NCBI RefSeq assembly: GCF_014200015.1
Contig: NZ_JACHOT010000004.1
Coordinates: 62,001 to 126,000 of the forward strand
Direction of reading: 5' to 3'
From: Aminobacter niigataensis
GTDB lineage: Bacteria; Pseudomonadota; Alphaproteobacteria; Rhizobiales; Rhizobiaceae
DNA length: 64,000 nt
Shown here: positions 16,315 through 25,943 of the stretch, piece by piece
Layout of the letters: every line of letters begins with the position of its first letter
Numbering within the stretch: position 1 is the stretch's first letter
The notes under the pieces: generated by a model
The model's input: only the letters and a program-made list of their open reading frames with translations
Databases searched by the model: none
Told to the model about the DNA's origin: nothing
Translations under genes and position numbers: made by a program

Positions 16315-17454
16315 GTGAACATTCGGCGAGTTGAAGTTGTCGGCCTCCTTGGGAGGGAAGGCCAAATCACGGCTAGTATGCAGAATGATTTGAATATTCT
16401 GACTGGACGCAATGGGGCAGGCAAGACAAGCCTATTGAAACTTGTCTGGTACATAATAAGCGGAAACATACTTCAGGCTTTGCGCGAGGTACCGTTCCAG
16501 AGGGTGACGGTCAATACCAGCAATTACGAATGCACTGTTCACAAATTAAGCGGATCAACATGCAAGATAGAGCTGATAATCGATGGAGAGAGACAAGTAT
16601 TTGAAGACGCCTTTGATAGTGATGGAGACCCATTCATAAATGCAGAAGATCAAGCAAATCCTATTCTAATATCACAAGGCAGTTCTGTTTTTTTTCCGAC
16701 GTTCCGGCGCCTAGAGGGAGGATTTACTCTAACCGGACCATCTAGACAGGGCGGCATGGAACGGCCACGCTTGCGGAATGACATCGAAGAAGCCCTAATT
16801 ACACTCTCGCGCCGCATGTCAAACGAGCCGCATACGTTCGTCTCATCGATATCGACCGTTGATATTGTCGGCCTCCTATTGAGGCAATACGCTGACTTGT
16901 CCGAGGTCTATAATCGAATTCAGCAGGTGACTTCGCAAGAAATAATACAGCGAATCAAAGCCTATAAATCGGACACTCAGGAAGTCAGGGCGAAACCCGA
17001 CGACGGAGAGGACATCGAAAGCGCGAACAGCGTTATCGACGATATCCGAAGCAAAGTTGAAGCAATGGAAACAAGGCGCGGAGAAATCATGACGCCCATT
17101 GAGGGCGTGCGCTCACTCGTGGAAAAATTGTTTCGTCATACAGGCATCAAAATCGGAACTCGCCTAAGCTTCGGAGATGCCGCCAAGGCAGTTTCGTCAG
17201 ACGCGCTCTCCGCCGGCGAGAAGCAGATGCTGAGCTTTATATGCTATAATGCATTCTACAAAGACAGCGTAATATTTATAGATGAGCCGGAACTAAGCCT
17301 GCACGTCGATTGGCAAAGACACCTCTTTCCAATACTGCTGGCACAGCAATCTTCAAATCAATTTATTATCGCAACTCATTCCCCTTTTATTTATAGCAAA
17401 TACCCCGATAAAGAAGTTTCCATTGATACAGACCGAGGTGACACACAGTCATGA
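16315..17454 (+). CDS. ariA: AAA (ABC-type) ATPase, PARIS AriA-like
   Basis: A 379-residue ATPase: Walker A GRNGAGKT at 31-38, signature-like LSAGEKQ at 298-304, Walker B SVIFIDEPELSLH at 318-330 and H-loop ATHSPFI at 353-359, the order seen in OLD/RecF-type AAA15 ATPases. GTG at 16315 with GAGGGAG 5 bases upstream. Its stop overlaps the DUF4435 gene in an ATGA. In PARIS, AriA forms a scaffold that holds the AriB effector until a phage anti-restriction protein such as Ocr is sensed. Codon use is clearly more AT-rich than in the chromosomal flanks. Identification as AriA rests on this pair. Confidence 0.78.
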   Translation: MNIRRVEVVGLLGREGQITASMQNDLNILTGRNGAGKTSLLKLVWYIISGNILQALREVPFQRVTVNTSNYECTVHKLSGSTCKIELIIDGERQVFEDAFDSDGDPFINAEDQANPILISQGSSVFFPTFRRLEGGFTLTGPSRQGGMERPRLRNDIEEALITLSRRMSNEPHTFVSSISTVDIVGLLLRQYADLSEVYNRIQQVTSQEIIQRIKAYKSDTQEVRAKPDDGEDIESANSVIDDIRSKVEAMETRRGEIMTPIEGVRSLVEKLFRHTGIKIGTRLSFGDAAKAVSSDALSAGEKQMLSFICYNAFYKDSVIFIDEPELSLHVDWQRHLFPILLAQQSSNQFIIATHSPFIYSKYPDKEVSIDTDRGDTQS

Positions 17455-18221
17455 CGGCAGAATTGGGGCGGGGAAAGGTTGAAATTACTGTAGACGAGGC
17501 CATCGCGACTTTAAAGAGATCGTCATGGCCAACTACTATTATCGAAGGAAAGGATGACACCATAGTTTTTCGACGTCTCGAAGATATATTCGTCAACGAG
17601 ATGATATCCATTTTACCTGTCGGCGGAAGAGATAAAGTATTAGCAATATTTGAGCGTCGTTCAGAGATAAATCGCCCTGAAGGAATTGCATTCGTTACCG
17701 ACAAAGATAGCTGGTGCGTTTCGGGAGTGCCAACAGACTATCAAAGTGATTGCTTGTTGCTGACTAACGGATACTCCATTGAAAATGACGTCATTTGTGA
17801 CGGTGATTTGTTGGGCCTGATGACTGCCGCTGAACGTAGCGAGTTTGAGCGCGAATTGCAGGAGTTCCTGCGGTGGTATGCACTCGCATTCAGCCGATTT
17901 TTGAAGGGTAACGGAGAGGTCATCAAAACCCACCCAAATGAGGTTCTAGATCCGGCAGGCGTGAAAGTCGACCTTTTGGCCGACGAGGTATATCCTGACG
18001 AGCTCTTACAGCTTCTTAGTGAACAACCGATCCAGTTAGTTCGCGGCAAATCAATGTTTGGACTACTTATGCGGCGCCTTTCATATGGAGGCAGAGTAGT
18101 TCGTCACAACCACAAGGCCTTGATGGAAACCGTCGCCGCCAAACCCGGACCAATACTCGCTGCGCTGTTCCATAGGGTCGGGCAGATTGTGATCAACTCA
18201 TCGGCGAATGGGCCAGCTTGA
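17451..18221 (+). CDS. ariB: DUF4435 TOPRIM-like protein, PARIS AriB-like effector
   Basis: A 256-residue DUF4435 protein. TOPRIM-like acidic residues are visible: Glu32 with Asp35/36 in IIEGKDD, the GGRDKV strand at 58-63, the DKD at 84-86 in FVTDKDSW and NGYSIEND at 107-113. In characterised PARIS systems the AriB subunit is a nuclease released from AriA on infection, cutting host tRNA and causing abortive infection. Coupled to ariA by a 4-base overlap, with equally AT-rich codon use. Another AAA+DUF4435 defence module cannot be excluded. Confidence 0.78.
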   Translation: MTAELGRGKVEITVDEAIATLKRSSWPTTIIEGKDDTIVFRRLEDIFVNEMISILPVGGRDKVLAIFERRSEINRPEGIAFVTDKDSWCVSGVPTDYQSDCLLLTNGYSIENDVICDGDLLGLMTAAERSEFERELQEFLRWYALAFSRFLKGNGEVIKTHPNEVLDPAGVKVDLLADEVYPDELLQLLSEQPIQLVRGKSMFGLLMRRLSYGGRVVRHNHKALMETVAAKPGPILAALFHRVGQIVINSSANGPA

Positions 18222-18525
18222 ACGCTATCGCGCCGTTTTGAGAAGCCTCGCCGGCCACATGTCGAGGTGAAACCACGTTCCGTTCTGCGTCCCGGCATAA
18301 CGCCTGAGCGCAGAACGAGCTACGCAGTCAACAATTGATTGCGCAGCGAGTAACCGCACGCGCCAGAATAACGCTTTGATGGCCGCAACCGACTGTATTT
18401 GACCTCGGACAGCTCGCGATACTTACCAAAGGCAGGTCAGAACATTTCATTCTGTCGGGGAAATTACCAGCTGCCGATCAGTGGCGCCTTTCCTGCTATT
18501 TTCGAGCGCCACGAAAATTACAATT
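18222..18525. terminator. 304-base gap with hairpin after the PARIS-like pair
   Basis: Convergent gap between ariB and the integrase. GTTCTGCG (18282-18289) and CGCAGAAC (18309-18316) form an 8-bp stem with a 19-base loop, without a T-run; it may act as a weak terminator. Nothing else is recognised. Confidence 0.35.
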
Positions 18526-20239
18526 CTACTGCGCGGCTTCCTGATAGAGATGGCGCAGGTCCAGCTCAGAATACCGGATCGCTTCAATGTCTTTGGCCAA
18601 CGTTCGAGGTCGCAGTCCGCTTCCATAGTCATCTTCGGTTCGTCCAGTTGTCCATCCGCCGAGCGCGCGAACCTTCTCGTCGGAAATGTCCGCCTCGCGT
18701 AGTGCGTCTCGATAGTTGTGGCGGTAACTGTGAAAGACCTTCTTTGGATGTATCACGCCTACCTTGTCTAGAAACTGGGCATAGAACTTCGAAAAGGGGT
18801 CCGAGCGATAGCCGGTACTACCGAGCGGCAATTCCGGAAACAGGAGCGCTGTCGGATCGCCTTTTGTCCGCCGCGCTCCAACATATGCCATCAAGCCAAT
18901 GCGACGGAGTTCCGGGTGAACGGGAACGAAGCGGTGGCCGGCTTCCGTCTTAATCCGCTTGGTTTCGTCATCCTCCCCCCGGATCAGGATGATGTCGGCA
19001 TCGTCCTCGCGCACAAAATCATCAAGCGTAAGTTGGCAAATCTCATTGAGCCGCATACCTGAGAAAAGCGCGATTAGAGGAACCCAGAAACGGCCTCTGC
19101 GGACAATGTTTGGTCCGGGCCTAGAGTAGCCCGCCGCATCGTCTATCGCGCCTGTGTATAGCGGTGCGGTGAAAATGGCTCGCAAGTCGTCAGTCGTGAA
19201 CGGAAGCCGCTTGTCCTTGTTCCGCACACCATCTCTCGGGAGCAGTAGACCTGATGAGGGATCGGACTTCACCATTCCCTCGTCCACGGCATAGCGGAAC
19301 AGTGCACCGATCTGGCGGAGGTAGCTATTGGCGGTGTCCGCCGACATCAGAGGAAGCTTGTTCTTTTCGGCCAGTTCCGCTGCCTCGAAAATGGTTGCAG
19401 CCGGAAAGTGTTTCGAGGCATTGCTAGGCAGTCGCTTGAGCAGGTCCATGAACTCTCGAATGCGACGCCGGTCAATGTTGGCCAAATCGGTGTCTGGGCC
19501 GAAAAACTCTCTTATGACGCGCCACTGCGCATTCCGCTTGAGAACGGATTTTCCCCGCAAGGCCTTGCGACTGGCGTCCTTGCCAAACTCGTCCATCACC
19601 TTGGAGAGTGTCCAAATTGAAACCGGTTGCAAAATAGTCTGCTCTGTTAACCGAGCAAAGGCAGGGTCGAGTGCCATACCCGCCAGCGGATATTGCCGCA
19701 GAATTACCCGACGCTCATGTTCAAGCCGTGCTCGATGCAACATCCGTTGGAGATTGAGAAACGCGGGTGAGGTTTCATCAAGTTGGATACCCTCCCCAGC
19801 CAGCATTCTTTTTGCTTCGGCGTGGAGGCTCGGTCCGAACGCATTCCAATCGGAAATCTGACCCAACTCACACAGTGCGTCATCCAGAGAAAAGGGGTCG
19901 GCACTGTCCCCTGCGCCACGGCGCTCGGCGGCTACGAACCACTGAGATCAGCCGCCAAATCTCAATGTCGGATAGTCCCGACGTGCTTGTCGGCTTTAGC
20001 TTTCGGCGTAGCGCCGCCCATTCGGCATCGACTTTGACCCGCTCAAGCCGAGCAGGCTGCTGCGCTTCCTTGCGATTGTTCGTGCCCAGCGATTTGACAA
20101 TTTCCGTCTTCTTTATCTCGGCGCGAAGGTCTTCCGGCACGCGTATTCGGAAGCGGAAAGTGCTGCCTCGGAGTTGGAGGTTTGCAGATCGGCTCGACAC
20201 GTTCTTCCCGGGCTTGTGTACCACGTTTGTGTACCACAT
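18526..20239 (-). pseudogene. int: tyrosine integrase split by a frameshift
   Basis: Two adjacent frames together form one integrase of about 570 residues. The N-terminal part (20239 down to about 19940) has the VPEDLR-type N-terminal domain of tRNA-island integrases (LQLRGSTFRFRIRVPEDLR, IVKSLGT). The rest continues in another frame as VAAERRGAGDSADPF...LGQISDWNAFGP and carries the catalytic residues: SGMRLNEIC (Arg), HSYRHNYRD (His/Arg), LGGWTTGRTEDDYGSG (Trp/His position and Tyr). The frames overlap without stops only at about 19883-19947, where a one-base change would restore the reading frame. Possible starts are ATG 20239 or GTG 20200; the first overlaps the arm repeats. A sequencing error or programmed shift is possible. 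Confidence 0.8.
20213..20236. repeat. integrase arm-type repeats, right end
   Basis: Tandem CTTGTGTACCA (20213-20223) and TTTGTGTACCA (20226-20236), 13 bases apart, matching the pair at 8581-8601. They overlap the 5' end of the integrase frame, so integrase binding could also repress its own expression. Confidence 0.6.
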
Positions 20240-20299
20240 TCCCAGAATATGCGATTGAAATCAAAGGGCTTATCGGAAAATCAACAACCTAGCAGGTTG

Positions 20300-20318
20300 T
20301 TGGTGGAGCCAAGCGGGA
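20300..20318. repeat. attR within the 3' end of tRNA-Ala
   Basis: Nineteen bases identical to 8501-8519. All but the first base lie within the tRNA, covering the encoded CCA, the acceptor 3' strand and part of the T arm, so insertion preserved an intact tRNA. Confidence 0.85.
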
Positions 20319-20376
20319 TCGAACCGCTGACCTCCTGCATGCCATGCAGGCGCTCTCCCAGCTGAGCTATGGCCCC
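20301..20376 (-). tRNA. tRNA-Ala (anticodon GGC)
   Basis: A 76-nt cloverleaf: acceptor GGGGCCA, D loop AGCTGGGAGA, anticodon stem CCTGC/GCAGG with loop ATGGCAT (anticodon GGC), T arm GGTTCGATCC and an encoded 3' CCA. Serves as the integration site of the 8.5-20.3 kb element. Confidence 0.95.
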
Positions 20377-20521
20377 ACACCCGGCATAAGCCGGCGCCGT
20401 TTCCGGCGAAAGTCGGCGCGAATTTTTCGTCCGCGCCGCATTTGTTGGCGGCTTCTAGCGCCGCATTCGACCATTGGCAAGCCTTGATCGAAACCTTTTT
20501 TCGGTTTCCCGAAAAGGCGTG

Positions 20522-20914
20522 TCAGATCTCGTCGTCGTCGTCGCCGACGCCGATCATGTCGGAGACGTCGTCGTCTTCCTCTTCCTCGTCGGCGAGGAAG
20601 GTATCGTCATCGTCGTCGCCCAGGTCGACATCGTCGTCGTCGTCGAGATCCGGCAGATCGTCGCCACCGCCCTTGGCCTCGTCGTCGGCGTCCTCTAGGG
20701 ACACGACTTCCGCGCCTTCCTCTTCAGGGTCGAGCTCCTTGGCTTCGACTTCCTCTTCCTCTTCCAGGATGGCCGAAGCCTTGCCGTCGTCGAAGTAGGA
20801 GCGCGGATAGGCCCTGCCGGTGTACGGCGAAACGATCGGGTCCTTGTTCAGGTCATAGAATTTGCGACCCGTCTCCGGGTCGATACGCTTTGTGCCAAGC
20901 TCGGATTTTGCCAC
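20522..20914 (-). CDS. TIGR02300-family protein with acidic tail
   Basis: A 130-residue protein conserved in alphaproteobacteria but of unknown role. The N-terminal 45 residues carry the family core (KRIDPETGRKFYDLNKDPIVSPYTGR), reminiscent of a small zinc-ribbon-like domain without its cysteines. From about residue 50 onward the chain is almost entirely Asp/Glu, ending DDDDEI, and is probably disordered. It lies divergently next to aroA, its usual position in rhizobia. Confidence 0.88.
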   Translation of the reverse strand: MAKSELGTKRIDPETGRKFYDLNKDPIVSPYTGRAYPRSYFDDGKASAILEEEEEVEAKELDPEEEGAEVVSLEDADDEAKGGGDDLPDLDDDDDVDLGDDDDDTFLADEEEEDDDVSDMIGVGDDDDEI

Positions 20915-21005
20915 GTCAGGCCTCGTTTTCTAGATTTTCGTCCCCTTAGCCGCAGTTGGTGGCGCTGTCAAAGCCAAATCCCCGAGCGGGGGCGATGGGG
21001 GATGA

Positions 21006-22442
<1,437 letters not shown>

Positions 22443-22471
22443 CGCCGGCAACGTAACCGAGGAGCGAGCTT

Positions 22472-23173
22472 ATGACCAGCAAAGTAGCGATGATCGTCGG
22501 CGGCGGCAGCGGCATGGGTGCTGCGGCGGCGCGCAAAATGGCAGCCGACGGCTATGCCGTCGCCGTCCTGTCCTCGTCGGGCAAGGGCGAGGCACTGGCC
22601 AAGGAGCTCGGCGGGCTCGGCTTCACCGGGTCCAACCAGTCGAACGACGACCTCAAGCGCTTCGTCGACCTGACCATGGCCAAATGGGGCCGCATCGATG
22701 CGTTGGTCAACGGCGCGGGACATGGGCCACGCGCGCCGCTGATCGAGATCACCGACGAGCAGTGGCACACCGGCTTCGACGTCTATTTCATGAATGTCGT
22801 GCGCGCGGTGCGGTTTGTCGCGCCGATCATGGTTGAACAGAAGGGCGGCGCCATCGTCAACATCTCGACCGCCTGGGTGGGCGAACCGGCGGCGATGTTC
22901 CCGACTTCGGCGGTCGCGCGCGCGGGTCTTGCCGCCTACACCAAACTCTTCGCCGATCAGTACGCCCCGCACAATGTCCGCATGAACAACGTGCTGCCGG
23001 GCTGGATCGACAGCCTGCCGCAGACCGACGAGCGCCGCGACGGCGTGCCGATGCAGCGCTACGGCACGTCCGAAGAGATCGCCGCGACGATCGCCTTCCT
23101 GGCCTCGGAGGGTGCCGCCTACATCACGGGCCAGAACCTGCGGGTCGACGGCGGTTTGATGCGCAGCATCTGA
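22472..23173 (+). CDS. SDR-family oxidoreductase
   Basis: Short-chain dehydrogenase of 233 residues with the NAD(P) loop GGGSGMGAAAA (10-20) and the later NGAG motif. The usual catalytic YxxxK is altered: the segment reads STAWVGEP..PTSAVARAGLAAYTKLFADQ, with no Tyr four residues before a Lys in the normal position, so activity is uncertain. It lies between aroA and cmk, which are adjacent in many relatives. Substrate unknown. Confidence 0.8.
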   Translation: MTSKVAMIVGGGSGMGAAAARKMAADGYAVAVLSSSGKGEALAKELGGLGFTGSNQSNDDLKRFVDLTMAKWGRIDALVNGAGHGPRAPLIEITDEQWHTGFDVYFMNVVRAVRFVAPIMVEQKGGAIVNISTAWVGEPAAMFPTSAVARAGLAAYTKLFADQYAPHNVRMNNVLPGWIDSLPQTDERRDGVPMQRYGTSEEIAATIAFLASEGAAYITGQNLRVDGGLMRSI

Positions 23174-23192
23174 CGAGGGACCCGCGTGAACG

Positions 23193-23831
23193 ATGCCTAA
23201 CTCCATCACCATCGCCATCGACGGCCCCGCAGGCGCGGGCAAGGGCACGCTCGCGCGGCGCCTGGCAGATTACTACCACCTCGCCTTGCTCGACACCGGG
23301 CTGACCTACCGTGCCGTCGCGCACATGCTGATCGAGAAGGGCTGGCCGCTCGACGATGTCGCGCACGCCATCGAGGCGGCGAAGCTTGTCGATCTCGGCC
23401 ATCTCGACCGCAAGGTGCTGTCGGCACATGCCGTCGGCGAAGCCGCGTCCAAGGTGGCGGTCATTCCCGAGGTGCGTAAGATCCTGGTCGAGAAGCAGCG
23501 CCAGTTCGCGCGCATACCGCAAGGGGCGGTGCTCGACGGCCGCGACATCGGCACCGTCGTCTGCCCCGACGCCGACGTGAAGCTCTACGTTACGGCCAGC
23601 GCGGAGGTGCGGGCCCAGCGGCGCCTGTCCGAGATCGAAGCCAATGGCGGCAGCGCCGATTTCGCCGGCATTTTGGCCGATATCGTGCGCCGCGACGAGC
23701 GCGACACCGGCCGGGCCGACTCCCCGCTCAGGCCCGCCGACGACGCGCACTTGCTCGATACGTCAGAAATGGATATAGAAGCCGCGTTTTCCGCAGCCAG
23801 GGATATCGTCGATCGAGTCCTCGGAAGTTGA
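23193..23831 (+). CDS. cmk: cytidylate kinase
   Basis: Phosphorylates CMP/dCMP with ATP. 212 residues, with the P-loop [15 protein letters not shown] at 10-24, the substrate-binding [21 protein letters not shown] and the lid region [26 protein letters not shown]. Sits upstream of rpsA as in most proteobacteria, with a 171-base gap that probably holds an rpsA promoter. Confidence 0.95.
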   Translation: MPNSITIAIDGPAGAGKGTLARRLADYYHLALLDTGLTYRAVAHMLIEKGWPLDDVAHAIEAAKLVDLGHLDRKVLSAHAVGEAASKVAVIPEVRKILVEKQRQFARIPQGAVLDGRDIGTVVCPDADVKLYVTASAEVRAQRRLSEIEANGGSADFAGILADIVRRDERDTGRADSPLRPADDAHLLDTSEMDIEAAFSAARDIVDRVLGS

Positions 23832-24002
23832 AGGCACGGCTGAAGCCTCAGGGTTTCGCCACTTAACCGACCTGTCCGCATTCTTCTTGCGCCGATTTGC
23901 CGCTTTGGGCGGCCAAGGGCTTTTTGCCCGGGATGTTGGCAGGCCAACGCAACGCTAACCCACGGCGCCGCTCCCGCAAGCCGGGACGCACCAGGAGATC
24001 CA

Positions 24003-25700
24003 ATGTCACAAGCTAATCCCTCCCGCGACGATTTCGCGAGCCTGCTCGAAGAGTCCTTCTCGGACGGTCATTCGGGCGAAGGCCAGGTCGTCAAGGGTAT
24101 CGTCACGGCCATCGAAAAAGACATGGCCATCATCGACGTCGGCCTGAAGGTCGAGGGCCGCGTGCCGCTGAAGGAATTCGGCGCCAAGGCCAAGGACGGC
24201 CAGCTCAAGGTCGGCGACACCGTCGAGGTCTATGTCGAGCGCATCGAAAACGCGCTTGGCGAAGCCATGCTGTCGCGCGACAAGGCCCGCCGCGAAGAGA
24301 GCTGGGTCAAGCTCGAAGAGAAGTTCACCAAGGGTGAGCGCGTCGAAGGCGTCATCTTCAACCAGGTCAAGGGTGGCTTCACCGTCGATCTCGACGGCGC
24401 CGTTGCCTTCCTGCCGCGTTCGCAGGTCGACATCCGTCCGATCCGCGACGTCACCCCGCTCATGCACAACCCGCAGCCCTTCGAGATCCTCAAGATGGAT
24501 CGCCGTCGCGGCAACATCGTCGTTTCGCGCCGCACCGTTCTCGAAGAGAGCCGCGCCGAGCAGCGTTCGGAAATCGTGCAGAACCTCGAAGAGGGCCAGG
24601 TTGTCGAAGGCGTGGTCAAGAACATCACCGACTACGGTGCGTTCGTCGACCTCGGCGGCATCGACGGCCTGCTGCATGTCACCGACATGGCCTGGCGCCG
24701 CGTCAACCACCCGACCGAAATCCTCAACATCGGTCAGTCGGTCAAGGTGCAGATCATCCGCATCAACCAGGAAACCCACCGCATCTCGCTCGGCATGAAG
24801 CAGCTCGAGAGCGATCCGTGGTCCGACATCGGCACCAAGTTCCCGATCGGCAAGAAGATCACCGGCACCGTCACGAACATCACCGACTACGGTGCGTTCG
24901 TCGAGCTCGAGCCGGGCATCGAAGGCCTCATCCACGTTTCGGAAATGTCGTGGACCAAGAAGAACGTGCACCCCGGCAAGATCCTGTCGACCACCCAGCA
25001 GGTCGACGTTGTCGTGCTCGAGGTCGATCCGGCCAAGCGCCGCATCTCGCTCGGCCTCAAGCAGACGCTCGAGAACCCGTGGGAAGCTTTCGCCCGTAAC
25101 CACCCGGCCGGCAGCGAAGTCGAAGGCGAAGTCAAGAACAAGACCGAATTTGGCCTGTTCATCGGCCTCGACGGCGACGTCGACGGCATGGTGCACCTGT
25201 CCGACCTCGACTGGAACCGTCCGGGCGAGCAGGTCATCGAAGAGTACAACCGTGGCGACATGGTCAAGGCTCAGGTCCTCGACGTCGACATCGACAAGGA
25301 ACGCATCTCGCTCGGCATCAAGCAGCTCGGCCGCGACACCGTCGTCGAAGCCGCGACCTCGGGCGAACTGCGCAAGAACGCCGTCGTCACCTGCGAAGTC
25401 ACCGGCATCAAGGATGGTGGCCTCGAAGTCCGTCTCGTCGAGAGCGGCATCGAGACCTTCATCAAGCGTTCGGACCTGTCGCGCGACCGTGACGAACAGC
25501 GCCCCGAGCGCTTCGTCGTCGGCCAGAAGGTTGACGCCCGCATCATCGCCTTCGACAAGAAGACCCGCAAGCTGCAGGTCTCGATCAAGGCGCTGGAAAT
25601 CGCCGAAGAGAAGGAAGCAGTCGCTCAGTACGGCTCGACCGACTCCGGCGCTTCGCTCGGCGACATCCTGGGCGCAGCCCTGAAGAACCGCGGCAACTGA
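24003..25700 (+). CDS. rpsA: 30S ribosomal protein S1
   Basis: 565 residues with six S1 repeats at about 28-95, 115-180, 200-268, 285-355, 372-442 and 458-530; the third and fourth are the most canonical (NITDYGAFVDLGGIDGLLHVTDM, split across the repeat). Binds mRNA and brings it to the small subunit. ATG at 24003 follows CAGGAGATCCA. Strong codon bias for C/G-ending codons fits high expression. A strong intrinsic terminator follows. Confidence 0.97.
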   Translation: MSQANPSRDDFASLLEESFSDGHSGEGQVVKGIVTAIEKDMAIIDVGLKVEGRVPLKEFGAKAKDGQLKVGDTVEVYVERIENALGEAMLSRDKARREESWVKLEEKFTKGERVEGVIFNQVKGGFTVDLDGAVAFLPRSQVDIRPIRDVTPLMHNPQPFEILKMDRRRGNIVVSRRTVLEESRAEQRSEIVQNLEEGQVVEGVVKNITDYGAFVDLGGIDGLLHVTDMAWRRVNHPTEILNIGQSVKVQIIRINQETHRISLGMKQLESDPWSDIGTKFPIGKKITGTVTNITDYGAFVELEPGIEGLIHVSEMSWTKKNVHPGKILSTTQQVDVVVLEVDPAKRRISLGLKQTLENPWEAFARNHPAGSEVEGEVKNKTEFGLFIGLDGDVDGMVHLSDLDWNRPGEQVIEEYNRGDMVKAQVLDVDIDKERISLGIKQLGRDTVVEAATSGELRKNAVVTCEVTGIKDGGLEVRLVESGIETFIKRSDLSRDRDEQRPERFVVGQKVDARIIAFDKKTRKLQVSIKALEIAEEKEAVAQYGSTDSGASLGDILGAALKNRGN

Positions 25701-25725
25701 GCCATTCGCTCATTGTCGTGAACTG

Positions 25726-25762
25726 AAAAAACCCCGCCGGAGCGATCCGGCGGGGTTTTTTC
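25726..25762. terminator. rpsA intrinsic terminator
   Basis: Nine-bp GC stem CCCCGCCGG (25732-25740) / CCGGCGGGG (25747-25755) with a 6-base loop, preceded by A6 and followed by a T-run, so it could work in both directions. Confidence 0.92.
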
Positions 25763-25943
25763 TTGGCCGTGGGCGCATGAAGATCACGTGCGACGGCGCG
25801 AACAGGCGCAAGTGATGCCGGAATGCTTCACGGCGCATCCGAATGCTTCCGGGCAGCCTGCGTTCGGTACCTCCGCGGTTGCCGCCGCCAGGATTTGCTG
25901 CTCTTAAGTCCGCCAAGCCCTGTCCCGCGTCCCGAGCCCGGCA

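Larger units (their letters stand above)
8501..20318. mobile_element. integrative element in tRNA-Ala(GGC), about 11.8 kb
   Basis: Bounded by a 19-bp direct repeat, TTGGTGGAGCCAAGCGGGA, at 8501-8519 and 20300-20318. The right copy is the 3' end of an intact tRNA-Ala gene. The tRNA-proximal gene is a tyrosine integrase reading away from the tRNA, as in tRNA-targeted islands, and both ends carry the same arm-type repeats. The interior is visibly less GC-rich than the flanks and holds defence-type and hypothetical genes. No conjugation, capsid or packaging genes are seen, so it would be an integrative or mobilisable genomic island rather than a full ICE or prophage. The integrase is frameshifted, so present mobility is doubtful. 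Confidence 0.85.
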
